Shown here: positions 43,817-52,389 of the stretch, piece by piece
How the letters are laid out: every line of letters starts with the position of its first letter
How positions within the stretch are numbered: position 1 is the stretch's first letter
DNA from: Bacteroidota bacterium
GTDB taxonomy: Bacteria; Bacteroidota; Bacteroidia; Flavobacteriales_D; Sanyastnellaceae
NCBI GenBank assembly: GCA_027624855.1
Contig: JAQBTQ010000002.1
Location: 62,001-126,000 of the forward strand
Direction of reading: 5' to 3'
DNA: 64,000 nucleotides
Notes under the pieces: model-generated
What the model was told of the DNA's origin: nothing
Database searches by the model: none
Seen by the model: the letters and a program-made list of their open reading frames with translations, nothing else
Position numbers and translations under genes: made by a program

Positions 43817-45466
43817 ATGGAAGAACTCCAACGTCCAAATCGAACTGCACCTTCTTGGCAACCTTTGGCTTTTTCAGTGGTATTGATTTTGGGCATCATG
43901 ATCGGAAGGCAATTTGCTGGAGTGCCAGAAGTAGGATTGGGATTTGGAATTGGCTCCAAAAGCGCCTTATCAGGAGTGCTGGACCGAGTGGAGCGTATGT
44001 ATGTCGATCCAGTGATTCGCGCTGAACTAGAGCAAATAGCACTAAAAGCAGTGCTCGAGGAATTGGACCCACATAGCGTGTTCATTTCTTCGGAGGAATT
44101 GGCTGAACTAGCAGAACCCATGGAAGGCAATTTTGAGGGAATTGGGGTGGAGTTTATCATTCAAGATGACACCTTGATGGTGGTGGCCGCTATTCCTGGA
44201 GGGCCTGCAGAAAGGGCTGGCATACGAGCTGGAGATCGCATTGTAACGGTCGACAGCTTAGAAATCTCCGGTCCGGAATTGACCAACCGCCGGGTCATGG
44301 AATTGCTCAAAGGTCCCAGAGGCACTCAGGTAATGGTGGGATTGGATCGAAAGGCAGGCCCCAAAAAGGTCGTTTTGGAACGAGATCGAATTCCGATTCA
44401 CAGTGTTGTCTGCAGCGCAAACTTGGATGGTGAACGTGGATACATTAAAGTAGTCCGCTTTGCCCAGAATACAGCCATTGAATTTGACCAGGCGATGCAA
44501 GCTTTAAGTCAACAAGGGCTGCAGGAGGTCATCATCGATTTGAGGGGGAATGGAGGAGGCTACCTCAATGCGGTGGTTCCCATGGTTGAATCTTTTTTGG
44601 AAAAGGATCAGCTGGTGGTGTATACCGAGGGAGAGCACGCCGCCCGCCGTGTTTATGCTTCCAAGCGAAATGGGGATTGGAAGGACTGGGATTTGGTGGT
44701 GCTTGTTGATGAGTCTTCGGCATCGGCATCAGAAATTTTCGCCGGAGCCATTCAAGACCATGATCGGGGCCCGGTAATCGGAAGAAGAACGTTTGGAAAA
44801 GGATTGGTACAAGAAGAATTTTCCATTGACGACTTGGGCGCATTGCGCTTAACCGTGGCTCGTTTTTATACGCCAACCGGTCGAGCGATTCAACGTCCAT
44901 ATGGTGAAGGGATTGATTACAGCGGTGATTATTTTGATCGATATGAAAGTGGCGAACTGTTTCATCAGGATAGCATTGCGTTGGCAGATTCTCTGCTCTT
45001 TCGAACACCCAAAGGAAAATTGGTGCACGGCGGCGGCGGAATTACGCCGGATGTATTCTTGCCGCTGGATACCGCGCGGCTGTCGGAATACCTGTCGGAA
45101 TTGAGTTGGTCTGGAATATTGCGCGATGCGGCATTTTCATATGTGGACGAGAATCGCGACAAATTGCTCAGCCAAGACCAATTGACATCATTGTCAGAAC
45201 CATGGAAAAAGGAATCCCTGGAATTCCTGTTTCAATACGCAGAACAAGCGGGACTTCCACAAGAGGCGGAGATGAGCCAATTGGAAGAAGATGAATTGGC
45301 CAATCGCATGTTCGCTCAAATCATTCGCAACATCGCTGGTGAGTCCAGCTATTATGAATACCTCGCTTCTGAAGATCCAGCAGTCCAAGAAGCCCAACGA
45401 TGGTTAAAAAACAAAAGAAACATCTCAGTCGTCGATGGACGATTAACTTTGTTGCAATCAGAATAA
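43817..45466 (+). CDS. ctpA: C-terminal processing peptidase (S41 family)
   Basis: Envelope serine protease of 549 residues. One N-terminal span is at about 15-35 (PLAFSVVLILGIMIG). A PDZ domain lies at about 100-185 (GIGVEFIIQDDTLMVVAAIPGGPAERAGIRAGDRI). The peptidase domain has the catalytic serine in SSASASEIFAGAIQDH and the lysine in RTFGKGLVQ. A 200-residue C-terminal extension follows, as in Bacteroidetes members. It cleaves periplasmic proteins at their C-termini. Confidence 0.94.
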   Translation: MEELQRPNRTAPSWQPLAFSVVLILGIMIGRQFAGVPEVGLGFGIGSKSALSGVLDRVERMYVDPVIRAELEQIALKAVLEELDPHSVFISSEELAELAEPMEGNFEGIGVEFIIQDDTLMVVAAIPGGPAERAGIRAGDRIVTVDSLEISGPELTNRRVMELLKGPRGTQVMVGLDRKAGPKKVVLERDRIPIHSVVCSANLDGERGYIKVVRFAQNTAIEFDQAMQALSQQGLQEVIIDLRGNGGGYLNAVVPMVESFLEKDQLVVYTEGEHAARRVYASKRNGDWKDWDLVVLVDESSASASEIFAGAIQDHDRGPVIGRRTFGKGLVQEEFSIDDLGALRLTVARFYTPTGRAIQRPYGEGIDYSGDYFDRYESGELFHQDSIALADSLLFRTPKGKLVHGGGGITPDVFLPLDTARLSEYLSELSWSGILRDAAFSYVDENRDKLLSQDQLTSLSEPWKKESLEFLFQYAEQAGLPQEAEMSQLEEDELANRMFAQIIRNIAGESSYYEYLASEDPAVQEAQRWLKNKRNISVVDGRLTLLQSE

Positions 45467-45499
45467 ATACCGAATACCACAACCAAACACGATAAAATA

Positions 45500-46105
45500 A
45501 TGGCTTTTGAACTACCTGCCCTACCCTATGCATATGATGCACTTGCGCCACACATTGATGCCCGTACAATGGAAATCCATCATGGAAAGCATCACGCAGG
45601 TTATACCAATAACTTGAATGCTGCCATTGCAGGAACTGAGATGGAAGGAAAATCAATCGAGGCTTTACTGGCTGAACATTCCGATAATGGCGCCGTTCGA
45701 AATAACGGAGGGGGATATTACAACCACGGATTGTTTTGGAGCATCATGTCGCCAACCGGTGGGGGGGCTCCCTCGGGTGATTTAGCTGCAGCCATTGACC
45801 GAGATTTGGGCGGTTGGGAAGCGTTCAAGGAATCATTTGCCAAAGCCGCTGCCACGCGTTTTGGTTCAGGCTGGGCTTGGCTTTGTGTCAAAGAAGGAAA
45901 GCTCGAAGTTTGCTCGTCTGCAAATCAAGATAATCCTCTGATGCCAGGTGTTGGATGTGGGGGTACGCCAATCATGGGGCTGGATGTATGGGAGCACGCA
46001 TATTACCTGAACTATCAGAATCGACGCCCTGATTACATCGCGGCATTTTTTAACGTCATTGACTGGGCTGCAGTGGGAGAACGATTTGCAGCGGCAAAAG
46101 GGTGA
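45500..46105 (+). CDS. sod: Superoxide dismutase, Fe/Mn family
   Basis: Removes superoxide, 201 residues. Metal ligands are His27 (MEIHHGKHH), His76 (YYNHGLFW) and the Asp/His pair in [20 protein letters not shown]. The GGG and NQDNPLM context resembles manganese-preferring enzymes, but metal choice is not certain. It has no signal peptide, so it is cytoplasmic. A -7 box (TAACTTTG at 45444-45451) inside the end of ctpA could give it a separate promoter. A run of seven G at 45757 is in frame. Confidence 0.95.
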   Translation: MAFELPALPYAYDALAPHIDARTMEIHHGKHHAGYTNNLNAAIAGTEMEGKSIEALLAEHSDNGAVRNNGGGYYNHGLFWSIMSPTGGGAPSGDLAAAIDRDLGGWEAFKESFAKAAATRFGSGWAWLCVKEGKLEVCSSANQDNPLMPGVGCGGTPIMGLDVWEHAYYLNYQNRRPDYIAAFFNVIDWAAVGERFAAAKG

Positions 46106-46773
46106 AACGCTATGTGATCATCGTTGCTGGTGGGACCGGTACCCGGATGGGGCGGTCTGTTGCAAAGCAATTTTTGATGTTGAAGGGTCTGCCATTGATG
46201 TGGTGGACCCTTCGACGTTTTCGAGAAGCAGACGAACGATTTTATATCGTTTTGGTACTTCATGAGTCATTGCTGGATTCGTTCAATGCCCTCGAAGTGG
46301 AATTTGGTCCTGCTGGAGCAGATGAAGTGGTCATAGGAGGACAAGAGCGCTGGCATTCAGTTTTGAGTGGATTGAGGGCCTTGCCGGATGAAGGAATCGT
46401 TGGCATTCATGACGCCGTTCGACCATTCGTCGCAGAAGCAACCATTCATCGCTGTTTTGAGCAGGCCGAGCAATCGGGATCCGCAGTTCCGGTAGTCCCA
46501 GTCAAAGACAGCATACGTGAAGTACACGGTGCCGGCTCGCATGCTTTGATACGCGACCGATTGCGGGCGGTGCAGACCCCGCAGTGTTTTGATTTGAAGG
46601 AACTCAAAGAGGCCTATGGGACTGGATTTCGAGAAGAATTCACTGACGATGCGAGCGTCTTTGAATTCGCAGGTCATTCCATCCGTTTGGTTGAGGGCAA
46701 TCTTGAAAACATCAAAGTAACAACTCCTGAGGATTTACTTTTCGCAGACGCGTTGTTCACTGACTCACAGTAA
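46102..46773 (+). CDS. ispD: 2-C-methyl-D-erythritol 4-phosphate cytidylyltransferase
   Basis: Third step of the MEP isoprenoid pathway, 223 residues. The CTP-binding motif [25 protein letters not shown] starts at residue 5; IHDAVRPFV and the late [11 protein letters not shown] are present. The start codon is GTG, overlapping the sod stop (GTGA), which supports coupling. It feeds the polyprenyl synthase and uppS products elsewhere in this window. Its 3' end overlaps the convergent CPBP protease gene by 17 bases. Confidence 0.95.
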   Translation: MKRYVIIVAGGTGTRMGRSVAKQFLMLKGLPLMWWTLRRFREADERFYIVLVLHESLLDSFNALEVEFGPAGADEVVIGGQERWHSVLSGLRALPDEGIVGIHDAVRPFVAEATIHRCFEQAEQSGSAVPVVPVKDSIREVHGAGSHALIRDRLRAVQTPQCFDLKELKEAYGTGFREEFTDDASVFEFAGHSIRLVEGNLENIKVTTPEDLLFADALFTDSQ

Positions 46774-47701
46774 CATCGGTAACCGGATGGTCATCTGTCC
46801 ATTTCCCTAATTTACGTACCCATAGGATTGCAAGCACGCCAATCATCAAGGCAACAATCGCGACCAAAAAGTCTTGATAATCCCAAGCAGAAACGGCATT
46901 CATCTCTGTTTCAATCCATTCTGGGCCCATATAGTAGGCCATGAAAATCGCTGCGAAGTTGTTGAAGAAATGCGCTGCAATTGAAGGCCAGAGACTTTGG
47001 CTGTATACAACCAAGTAGCCCAAGCCAGCTCCTAAGATCATTCGCGGAAGGAACCCTTGAAATTGCAGGTGAATGGCACTAAAAAGCAAGGCGGAAACCC
47101 AGATTCCTAGGTGCGCATTTCCGGTCCATTTTGAAATGAGGGGTTGTAAAACACCACGAAAAATCAGCTCTTCACAAACGGCAGGTAACACGGCAACGGT
47201 CAAGGCCGTTGCGAGAAATTGCCACGTTGTATCAAAAGTGAGCATGGACCTCGTTATATCTGTTGCAGTAGCCTCAAGGTTGTATATGGTCTCTGCCCAA
47301 GCATCAGGTAGAAAGGTGATGAGTCCGTCATTGAGTCGAAAGGTCAAGTCAATGAGTGGTTGAGCGGCCCAAGCAAGCATGATTCCGATGATCAACCATT
47401 GCCATGATAAAGAACGAAAGGTGACAAAGGTTCGTTGTGAGAACAACCAGCCGACAAAGCCTGCCACGAGACCAAATGCAAACAATTGATTGAGTCCATT
47501 CACAAACAGATTGTAGTATTTCCCTTCTTCAGAATTTGCAGAGGAAGCAATCGCCATGGCTTCTTCGAGTGAGTGACCCAATGCCGCTGAAACAAGAAAA
47601 AATCCAGAGAATGAAGCCACGGCCATGCCAGAGAAGATCAAGCAAATAATAAAAATGAATTGGAGGAATGGGTGCATTCGTTGAAATGAGGTTCGAATCA
47701 T
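46757..47701 (-). CDS. CPBP-family intramembrane metalloprotease
   Basis: Polytopic membrane protein of 314 residues with about eight spans. The three active-site motifs of the CAAX/CPBP family are in order: CEELIFRG (EExxxR), FSAIHLQFQ (FxxxH) and AHFFNNFAAI (HxxxN). Members cleave within the membrane or act in prenyl-protein processing or bacteriocin self-immunity; the substrate is unknown. Divergent from the dus gene. Confidence 0.9.
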   Translation of the reverse strand: MIRTSFQRMHPFLQFIFIICLIFSGMAVASFSGFFLVSAALGHSLEEAMAIASSANSEEGKYYNLFVNGLNQLFAFGLVAGFVGWLFSQRTFVTFRSLSWQWLIIGIMLAWAAQPLIDLTFRLNDGLITFLPDAWAETIYNLEATATDITRSMLTFDTTWQFLATALTVAVLPAVCEELIFRGVLQPLISKWTGNAHLGIWVSALLFSAIHLQFQGFLPRMILGAGLGYLVVYSQSLWPSIAAHFFNNFAAIFMAYYMGPEWIETEMNAVSAWDYQDFLVAIVALMIGVLAILWVRKLGKWTDDHPVTDVTVSQ

Positions 47702-47713
47702 GGCGTAATTTTG
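47681..47713 (+). promoter_or_regulatory. Promoter for the dihydrouridine synthase gene
   Basis: TTG at 47681-47683, 22-base spacer, TAATTTTG at 47706-47713: consensus on both boxes. The -33 element lies inside the start of the divergent CPBP gene. The leader would be about 50 bases. Confidence 0.55.
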
Positions 47714-47768
47714 CGGAATCGTTTCAATTGCAAGTTCGACGAAATCAAGCGAAAAGTAGCATCAATAA

Positions 47769-48755
47769 ATGGTGAGAATCGGAGACATAGAAATAGGCGA
47801 GTTCCCTTTTTTGCTGGCGCCGATGGAAGATGTCAGCGACCCGCCTTTTCGGGCGCTGTGCAAAAAGTACGGGGCAGATTTGATGTATACGGAATTTATC
47901 AGTTCAGAAGGACTCATACGAGATGCTGCCAAGAGCCGGGCCAAGTTGGATATTTTCGAATACGAACGGCCAATCGGGATACAAATTTTTGGCAGCGAGA
48001 TTGAATCAATGCGGCAAGCCGCAGAAATAACTGAGGCGGCAAATCCGGATTTGATCGACATCAACTATGGATGCCCCGTCAAGAAAGTAGCATGCCGAGG
48101 GGCGGGAGCGGGAATCTTACAGGACATCCCAAAAATGGTCGAAATGACCAAGGAAATCGTCGATACGTGTTCATTGCCTGTTACTGTAAAGACCCGCCTG
48201 GGATGGGATGAAAACTCCAAGTACATTGTTGAGGTGGCTGAACGACTCCAAGATGTCGGGATAAAAGCAATCAGCATTCATGGTCGAACGCGAGCTCAGA
48301 TGTACAAAGGGGAAGCAGATTGGTCCTTGATAGCTGCCGTGAAGGAAAATCCTCGGATGCACATCCCAGTCTTTGGCAATGGTGATATTGATTCACCGCA
48401 AAAAGCCATGGAATATCGCCGGCGCTATGGTGTTGATGGCATCATGATTGGGAGAGCGAGTATTGGGTCACCATGGGTGTTCAGGGAAATGAAGCACTTT
48501 ATGGAAACCGGAGCGTTACTGCCTCCGCCTGATATGGAAGAGCGGATTGCTGCAGCAAAGGAGCATTTCGAAAAAAGCATAGAATGGAAAGGCGAGCGCC
48601 TCGGGGTGGTGGAAATGCGTCGTCATTACGCGAATTACTTCAAGGGGTTACGAGACTTTAAGCAACATCGATTGGCGCTGGTTACGTTGGATGAAGCGCA
48701 AGACATCCGTGATAAGCTGGATGAATTGGCGACCATCTCATTTGAGGCGGCGTGA
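47769..48755 (+). CDS. dus: tRNA-dihydrouridine synthase, DusB-like
   Basis: FMN enzyme reducing uridine to dihydrouridine in tRNA, 328 residues. It begins GEFPFLLAPMEDVSDPPFRALC; the active-site cysteine is in DINYGCPVKKVACRGAGAGIL, followed by VKTRLGWDE, SIHGRTRAQMYKGEADW and the FMN-phosphate site NGDI and GRASIGSPWVF. The 3' end is one base short of touching the convergent permease gene. Confidence 0.94.
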   Translation: MVRIGDIEIGEFPFLLAPMEDVSDPPFRALCKKYGADLMYTEFISSEGLIRDAAKSRAKLDIFEYERPIGIQIFGSEIESMRQAAEITEAANPDLIDINYGCPVKKVACRGAGAGILQDIPKMVEMTKEIVDTCSLPVTVKTRLGWDENSKYIVEVAERLQDVGIKAISIHGRTRAQMYKGEADWSLIAAVKENPRMHIPVFGNGDIDSPQKAMEYRRRYGVDGIMIGRASIGSPWVFREMKHFMETGALLPPPDMEERIAAAKEHFEKSIEWKGERLGVVEMRRHYANYFKGLRDFKQHRLALVTLDEAQDIRDKLDELATISFEAA

Positions 48756-48756
48756 T

Positions 48757-50004
48757 TCAATGAACGAATCGACGCACGAGATTGCGGACCATCCAACCCG
48801 ATCCAATTCCTCCGATCAGGATGACGACTCCCAGCGTGCTGACAACGTCAAGAAATGCCAATTCCACAGGATAAGCTGGAATCACAGATCCCTCGAGCTT
48901 GACCCAGCCGAAAGTCTTCTGACCCAACACCAACCCAATTCCAAAGAGCATCCCAATCACCCCTCCAATGGCATTGATGATGACGCCTTGCCAAGCGAAA
49001 ACTTGCTCCAAACGCCACCCCGATAATCCCATTGCATTGAGCACTTCGATGTCCTGTCGTTTTTCGAGCAGGAGCATCGTCAAGGATGCCATGACATTGA
49101 ACGCAGCGACAATCAATATGAAGCTCAATATGATGAAGGTTGCCCATTTCTCTGCTCGATTGGTTTGGGTGATAAGGGCGTTTTTCTCGGCCCGGGTTCG
49201 AATTCGAATTGGAACGCCCTCCAATTCAGCAAGCGCTTCAATTTCATTTTTGAGTTCTTGTTCCGAGTACTGAGGGAGTCCTAAGATTTCAATTCGATTG
49301 ATCGATTCGGGCCGTTGAAATAACTCTTTCGACAAGGATAGAGGAGCCAAGATGAATTTCCGATCGATTTCGGCATTCACAGATAAGACATCACAGGCAA
49401 AAGCGACTTCTCGATTGAATGCACGCTCCTTATGTCGCATGAGTTTCTTCCCTCGAATGGGTGCTTGAAGAATGAGCGGCTGTGCACTTTCCTGGTCATT
49501 AACCAACCCCATGCCCAAGGAGTTCCTCACTCCCATACCCAGTGCTACGCACGGATCACCATTTGGCATCTCAGGAAACCATTGCCCGCTGCGAAGAGAA
49601 GGCTCGATGTCGGCCATTTCCAATAAGGCGGCGTCAAAACCCAAAACGGTTATCACTTGTGGGTTATTTCCATTCCAAGAAATGACAGCTTCATCTTCAA
49701 TGATGGGAGCAGCTGAAACAATACGAGGGTTCGGAGATTCGGGTCCCAATTGATTCATCAGCCATCCGCATGTGCTGTCTGGAAGTGCATTGCCTTCAAT
49801 CGGCAGCGCCGCGATTGGCGCATCGAGCGTTCCGAACAAATCCGTTACAACGGATTCTATTCCATTAAACGCACTTAAAATGGCAATCATCGCAGCGGTC
49901 ACGGCGGCGATGACAAACATGGAAATTCCAGATATGAGATGGGTGAGGCTTTTTTGCCTTCTCGTCCAGGCGTATCGCCATGCAAGCCTTATCGGAACAT
50001 TCAC
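48757..50004 (-). CDS. ABC transporter permease, LolC/LolE-like
   Basis: Inner-membrane permease of 415 residues. One span is at about 29-50 (MFVIAAVTAAMIAILSAFNG), then a large periplasmic domain to about 280, then three C-terminal spans including FIILSFILIVAAFNVMASLTMLLLEKRQDIEVLNAMGLSGW, which is the LolCE/FtsX signature. Members extract lipoproteins from the inner membrane. No ATPase (lolD) is adjacent. It is the last gene of a reverse run with rbfA and hflX upstream. Confidence 0.9.
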   Translation of the reverse strand: MNVPIRLAWRYAWTRRQKSLTHLISGISMFVIAAVTAAMIAILSAFNGIESVVTDLFGTLDAPIAALPIEGNALPDSTCGWLMNQLGPESPNPRIVSAAPIIEDEAVISWNGNNPQVITVLGFDAALLEMADIEPSLRSGQWFPEMPNGDPCVALGMGVRNSLGMGLVNDQESAQPLILQAPIRGKKLMRHKERAFNREVAFACDVLSVNAEIDRKFILAPLSLSKELFQRPESINRIEILGLPQYSEQELKNEIEALAELEGVPIRIRTRAEKNALITQTNRAEKWATFIILSFILIVAAFNVMASLTMLLLEKRQDIEVLNAMGLSGWRLEQVFAWQGVIINAIGGVIGMLFGIGLVLGQKTFGWVKLEGSVIPAYPVELAFLDVVSTLGVVILIGGIGSGWMVRNLVRRFVH

Positions 50005-50012
50005 CTGGCGGG

Positions 50013-50351
50013 CTATTTTTTGAGCGCTTGGTCTATGGCCTCGTAATAGTCGAGACTATCGTCGAGGTAGAAATTCAATTCAGGAATGATCCTCACTTGT
50101 TTTCCGATTTTTTCTCCCAATGCTTTGCGCACGCGCCACCCTTCATCGCGCACCGCTTGAAGTGCAATTTTCTTATCGGGAACCGCCATGAAACTGAGGT
50201 AAACCTTGGCTAATCCTAAGTCAGGGGCCATGCGCACTTGAGTCACTGTAATGAACATTCCGGCAAACCAAGAACTCGCTTGACGTTGGAAGATGACGCT
50301 GAGATCCCTTTTGATTAGCTCAGCCATTTTTTCTTGTCGAATTCCTGCCAT
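50013..50351 (-). CDS. rbfA: Ribosome-binding factor A
   Basis: Small 30S maturation factor of 112 residues with a KH-like fold: KMAELIKRDLSVIFQRQ at the start, ITVTQVRMAPDLGLAKVYLSFM in the core, and VRIIPELNFYLDDSLDY near the end. Eight bases separate it from the downstream LolE-like permease gene. rbfA next to a LolE-type permease is a common Bacteroidetes pairing. Confidence 0.94.
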   Translation of the reverse strand: MAGIRQEKMAELIKRDLSVIFQRQASSWFAGMFITVTQVRMAPDLGLAKVYLSFMAVPDKKIALQAVRDEGWRVRKALGEKIGKQVRIIPELNFYLDDSLDYYEAIDQALKK

Positions 50352-50374
50352 GGGTTAAAGGTCGGAAAGTCCGG

Positions 50375-51553
50375 TCAATACAAGAAATTATGGTACGGGT
50401 ATCGCTTCACATGGATGGACTTCACGGTTTCAAAAAGTTCATTGCGCAGTTCAGTGAGTCCAGTTTTTTCTTTGGCAGAGATGAACAATACTTGGCAATC
50501 GTTTCGTTCAAACCGCTCACGAATGCCGTTCATCTGATCTTCTCGGGTGGGTCCAAAGGGCTCGACAATCAATTGGTCAATTTTATTGAAAATGATCATC
50601 GTGGGTTTGTCGGCACTCCCAATTTCGGCGAGCGTAGCCTCTACCACTTCGATGTGATCCTCAAACTGGGGGTGACTGACATCGACGACGTGCAAGAGCA
50701 AGTCGCTTTCTCGTGTTTCATCCAAAGTGGATTTGAAACTTTCAATCAATTGATGAGGAAGCTTTCGAATGAATCCAACTGTATCGCTCAACAGAAAAGG
50801 GAGGTTTTCGAGCACGACTTTCCTAACCGTCGTATCCAGCGTCGCGAAAAGTTTATCCTCGGCAAAGACATCGCTTTTGGACAACAAGGTCATCAATGTA
50901 CTTTTCCCAGCATTGGTATATCCGACAAGTGCAACCCGTATCAATGCTCCTCGATTGCCACGTTGGGTGGACATCTGCTTATCGATCGCTTGAAGCTGCT
51001 TCTTTAAGTGAGCGATGCGATCTCGAATGATTCGCCGGTCCGTTTCGATCTCTTTCTCGCCTGGCCCTTTCATCCCGATGCCCCCTTTTTGTTTTTGGAG
51101 GTGCGTCCACATATTGGTCAATCGCGGCAAGAGGTATTGATACTGAGCCAATTCCACTTGCGTTTTTGCATGTGCTGTTCGCGCTCGTTGAGCAAAAATG
51201 TCCAATATGAGGTTGGGCCGGTCGAGCACCTTTTTTTCAGGAATTTCTTTTTCGATGTTTCTTAACTGGGTCGGCGTTAACTCGTCGTCAAAAATCAATA
51301 GGTCCACCTCGTGCTCTTCGACATACATTTTGATTTCTTCGAGTTTGCCTTTACCAACAAAGGTCCGGGTATCCGGCCGGTCGAGGCTCTGAACGAAAGT
51401 TCGTAGGTGATGAGCCGAGGCCGTAGTGGCCAAAAAGGCCAATTCATCCATATGCTCTTGCACCATTTCCCGGGATTGCCCGCTTTGAATCAATCCGATG
51501 AGAACACACGTTTCGGGCTCGAGCGATGTGGAAATGAGCTTTTTTTCAAGCAT
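50375..51553 (-). CDS. hflX: GTPase HflX
   Basis: Ribosome-splitting GTPase of 392 residues. The N-terminal nucleotide-binding domain (1-170) ends at the glycine-rich KQKGGIGMKGPGEKEIETDRR. The G domain shows VGYTNAGKSTLM (G1), DTVGFIRKLPHQLIESFKSTLDE (G3) and NKID (G4). It follows the cytochrome c gene by eight bases and precedes rbfA by 23; both hflX and rbfA act on ribosomes. Confidence 0.94.
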   Translation of the reverse strand: MLEKKLISTSLEPETCVLIGLIQSGQSREMVQEHMDELAFLATTASAHHLRTFVQSLDRPDTRTFVGKGKLEEIKMYVEEHEVDLLIFDDELTPTQLRNIEKEIPEKKVLDRPNLILDIFAQRARTAHAKTQVELAQYQYLLPRLTNMWTHLQKQKGGIGMKGPGEKEIETDRRIIRDRIAHLKKQLQAIDKQMSTQRGNRGALIRVALVGYTNAGKSTLMTLLSKSDVFAEDKLFATLDTTVRKVVLENLPFLLSDTVGFIRKLPHQLIESFKSTLDETRESDLLLHVVDVSHPQFEDHIEVVEATLAEIGSADKPTMIIFNKIDQLIVEPFGPTREDQMNGIRERFERNDCQVLFISAKEKTGLTELRNELFETVKSIHVKRYPYHNFLY

Positions 51554-51561
51554 TTGGGACG

Positions 51562-51900
51562 TTACTTGAACGTTTCGATGTACTCTGCGATGCCGCGTAT
51601 TGTTTGGATGTCCAGGACTCCGTTGTGTGGAGGCATGGTTCCTTTGCCGTAACGAATGATCGCGATTCGTTCGTCCAAATTCATTTCTGACTTGCTTAAA
51701 TCAGGGGCTCTTGAAGCCATCAATTTTCCGTCAGCTCCGTGGCACAAAGAGCATTTCATGGTATACGCTCGTTGTATGGTGGCCAAGGTTGGCTTGGGTC
51801 CTTCTTCAAGAGGCGGTTCACTCGTTCCACATTGGATACACCAAGCAGATAGCAGCACGCCCATGGCCAAAGTTGCGGTTTTTGATTTCAAATCCTTCAT
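51562..51900 (-). CDS. Small exported mono-heme cytochrome c
   Basis: Protein of 112 residues with an N-terminal export signal (TLAMGVLLSAWCIQCG). Cys21 and Cys24 could serve as lipid-anchor sites, although neither context is a canonical lipobox. The heme motif is CSLCH at 50-54 and the likely axial methionine is in KGTMPPHNG. The fold fits a small class I cytochrome used for periplasmic electron transfer. It is three bases from the cytochrome-b-like gene upstream, which supports a joint role. Confidence 0.85.
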   Translation of the reverse strand: MKDLKSKTATLAMGVLLSAWCIQCGTSEPPLEEGPKPTLATIQRAYTMKCSLCHGADGKLMASRAPDLSKSEMNLDERIAIIRYGKGTMPPHNGVLDIQTIRGIAEYIETFK

Positions 51901-51903
51901 GGA

Positions 51904-52350
51904 TTAGAACCAACCGCTGGTCTCAAATCCAGGGCGTATGGGCCATGGAATGCTCGCGAGAATCAGAATCAGGGCAATGCCAAAGTATATCAGTTGTCTT
52001 CGGTATTTGACGGCATCATCCGATGCCCTTTTGACCAAGCTATGTCCCAATGTTCCAAAAACAATGGCAATGAGCATTCCCGCTAGATGTTCAACCGTAA
52101 AGAACCGATCGCGGGTGACTCCCATAATGCTCGAATCACCCAACTTCGCCATCCATCCTTTTTGTACATACAACACCAACCCCAACAACAATTGTACATG
52201 GATGGAAATCATCGTGAACAGGCCCAGCTTGGCTTGTTGCACATTGAAAGAGCCGCTCCGGTTCGTCCACGCTCGAATGAGGGTCAAAACGAGCAGTATC
52301 AAGACGACCCAACGCAGCGTGCTATGTAGGTGTTGGATTCCAGTAATCAT
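51904..52350 (-). CDS. Small membrane protein, cytochrome-b-like
   Basis: Inner-membrane protein of 148 residues with four predicted spans and four or more histidines in or near them (IQHLHSTLRW, ISIHVQLLLGLVL, VEHLAGMLIAIVFGTLGHSL). Proteins like this in Bacteroidetes are often labelled cytochrome b; heme binding is plausible from the paired histidines but not proven. The ATG at 52350 was chosen over a GTG two codons earlier. It starts a reverse run: this gene, cytochrome c, hflX, rbfA, permease. Confidence 0.7.
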   Translation of the reverse strand: MITGIQHLHSTLRWVVLILLVLTLIRAWTNRSGSFNVQQAKLGLFTMISIHVQLLLGLVLYVQKGWMAKLGDSSIMGVTRDRFFTVEHLAGMLIAIVFGTLGHSLVKRASDDAVKYRRQLIYFGIALILILASIPWPIRPGFETSGWF

Positions 52351-52355
52351 GAACA

Positions 52356-52363
52356 CAAAGATA
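52356..52363 (-). promoter_or_regulatory. -7 box directly before the cytochrome-b-like gene
   Basis: TATCTTTG on the reverse strand, perfect TAnnTTTG, ending five bases before the ATG at 52350. No TTG at the usual distance. Confidence 0.5.
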
Positions 52364-52389
52364 GCTCTTGCGGGTCTTGACCTGACAGG

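Noticed and set aside
45757-45763. Runs of seven G (also in the second skp, sucB and mreB) as phase-variation tracts
   Set aside because: They lie inside conserved housekeeping genes in the correct frame, with no sign of switching.
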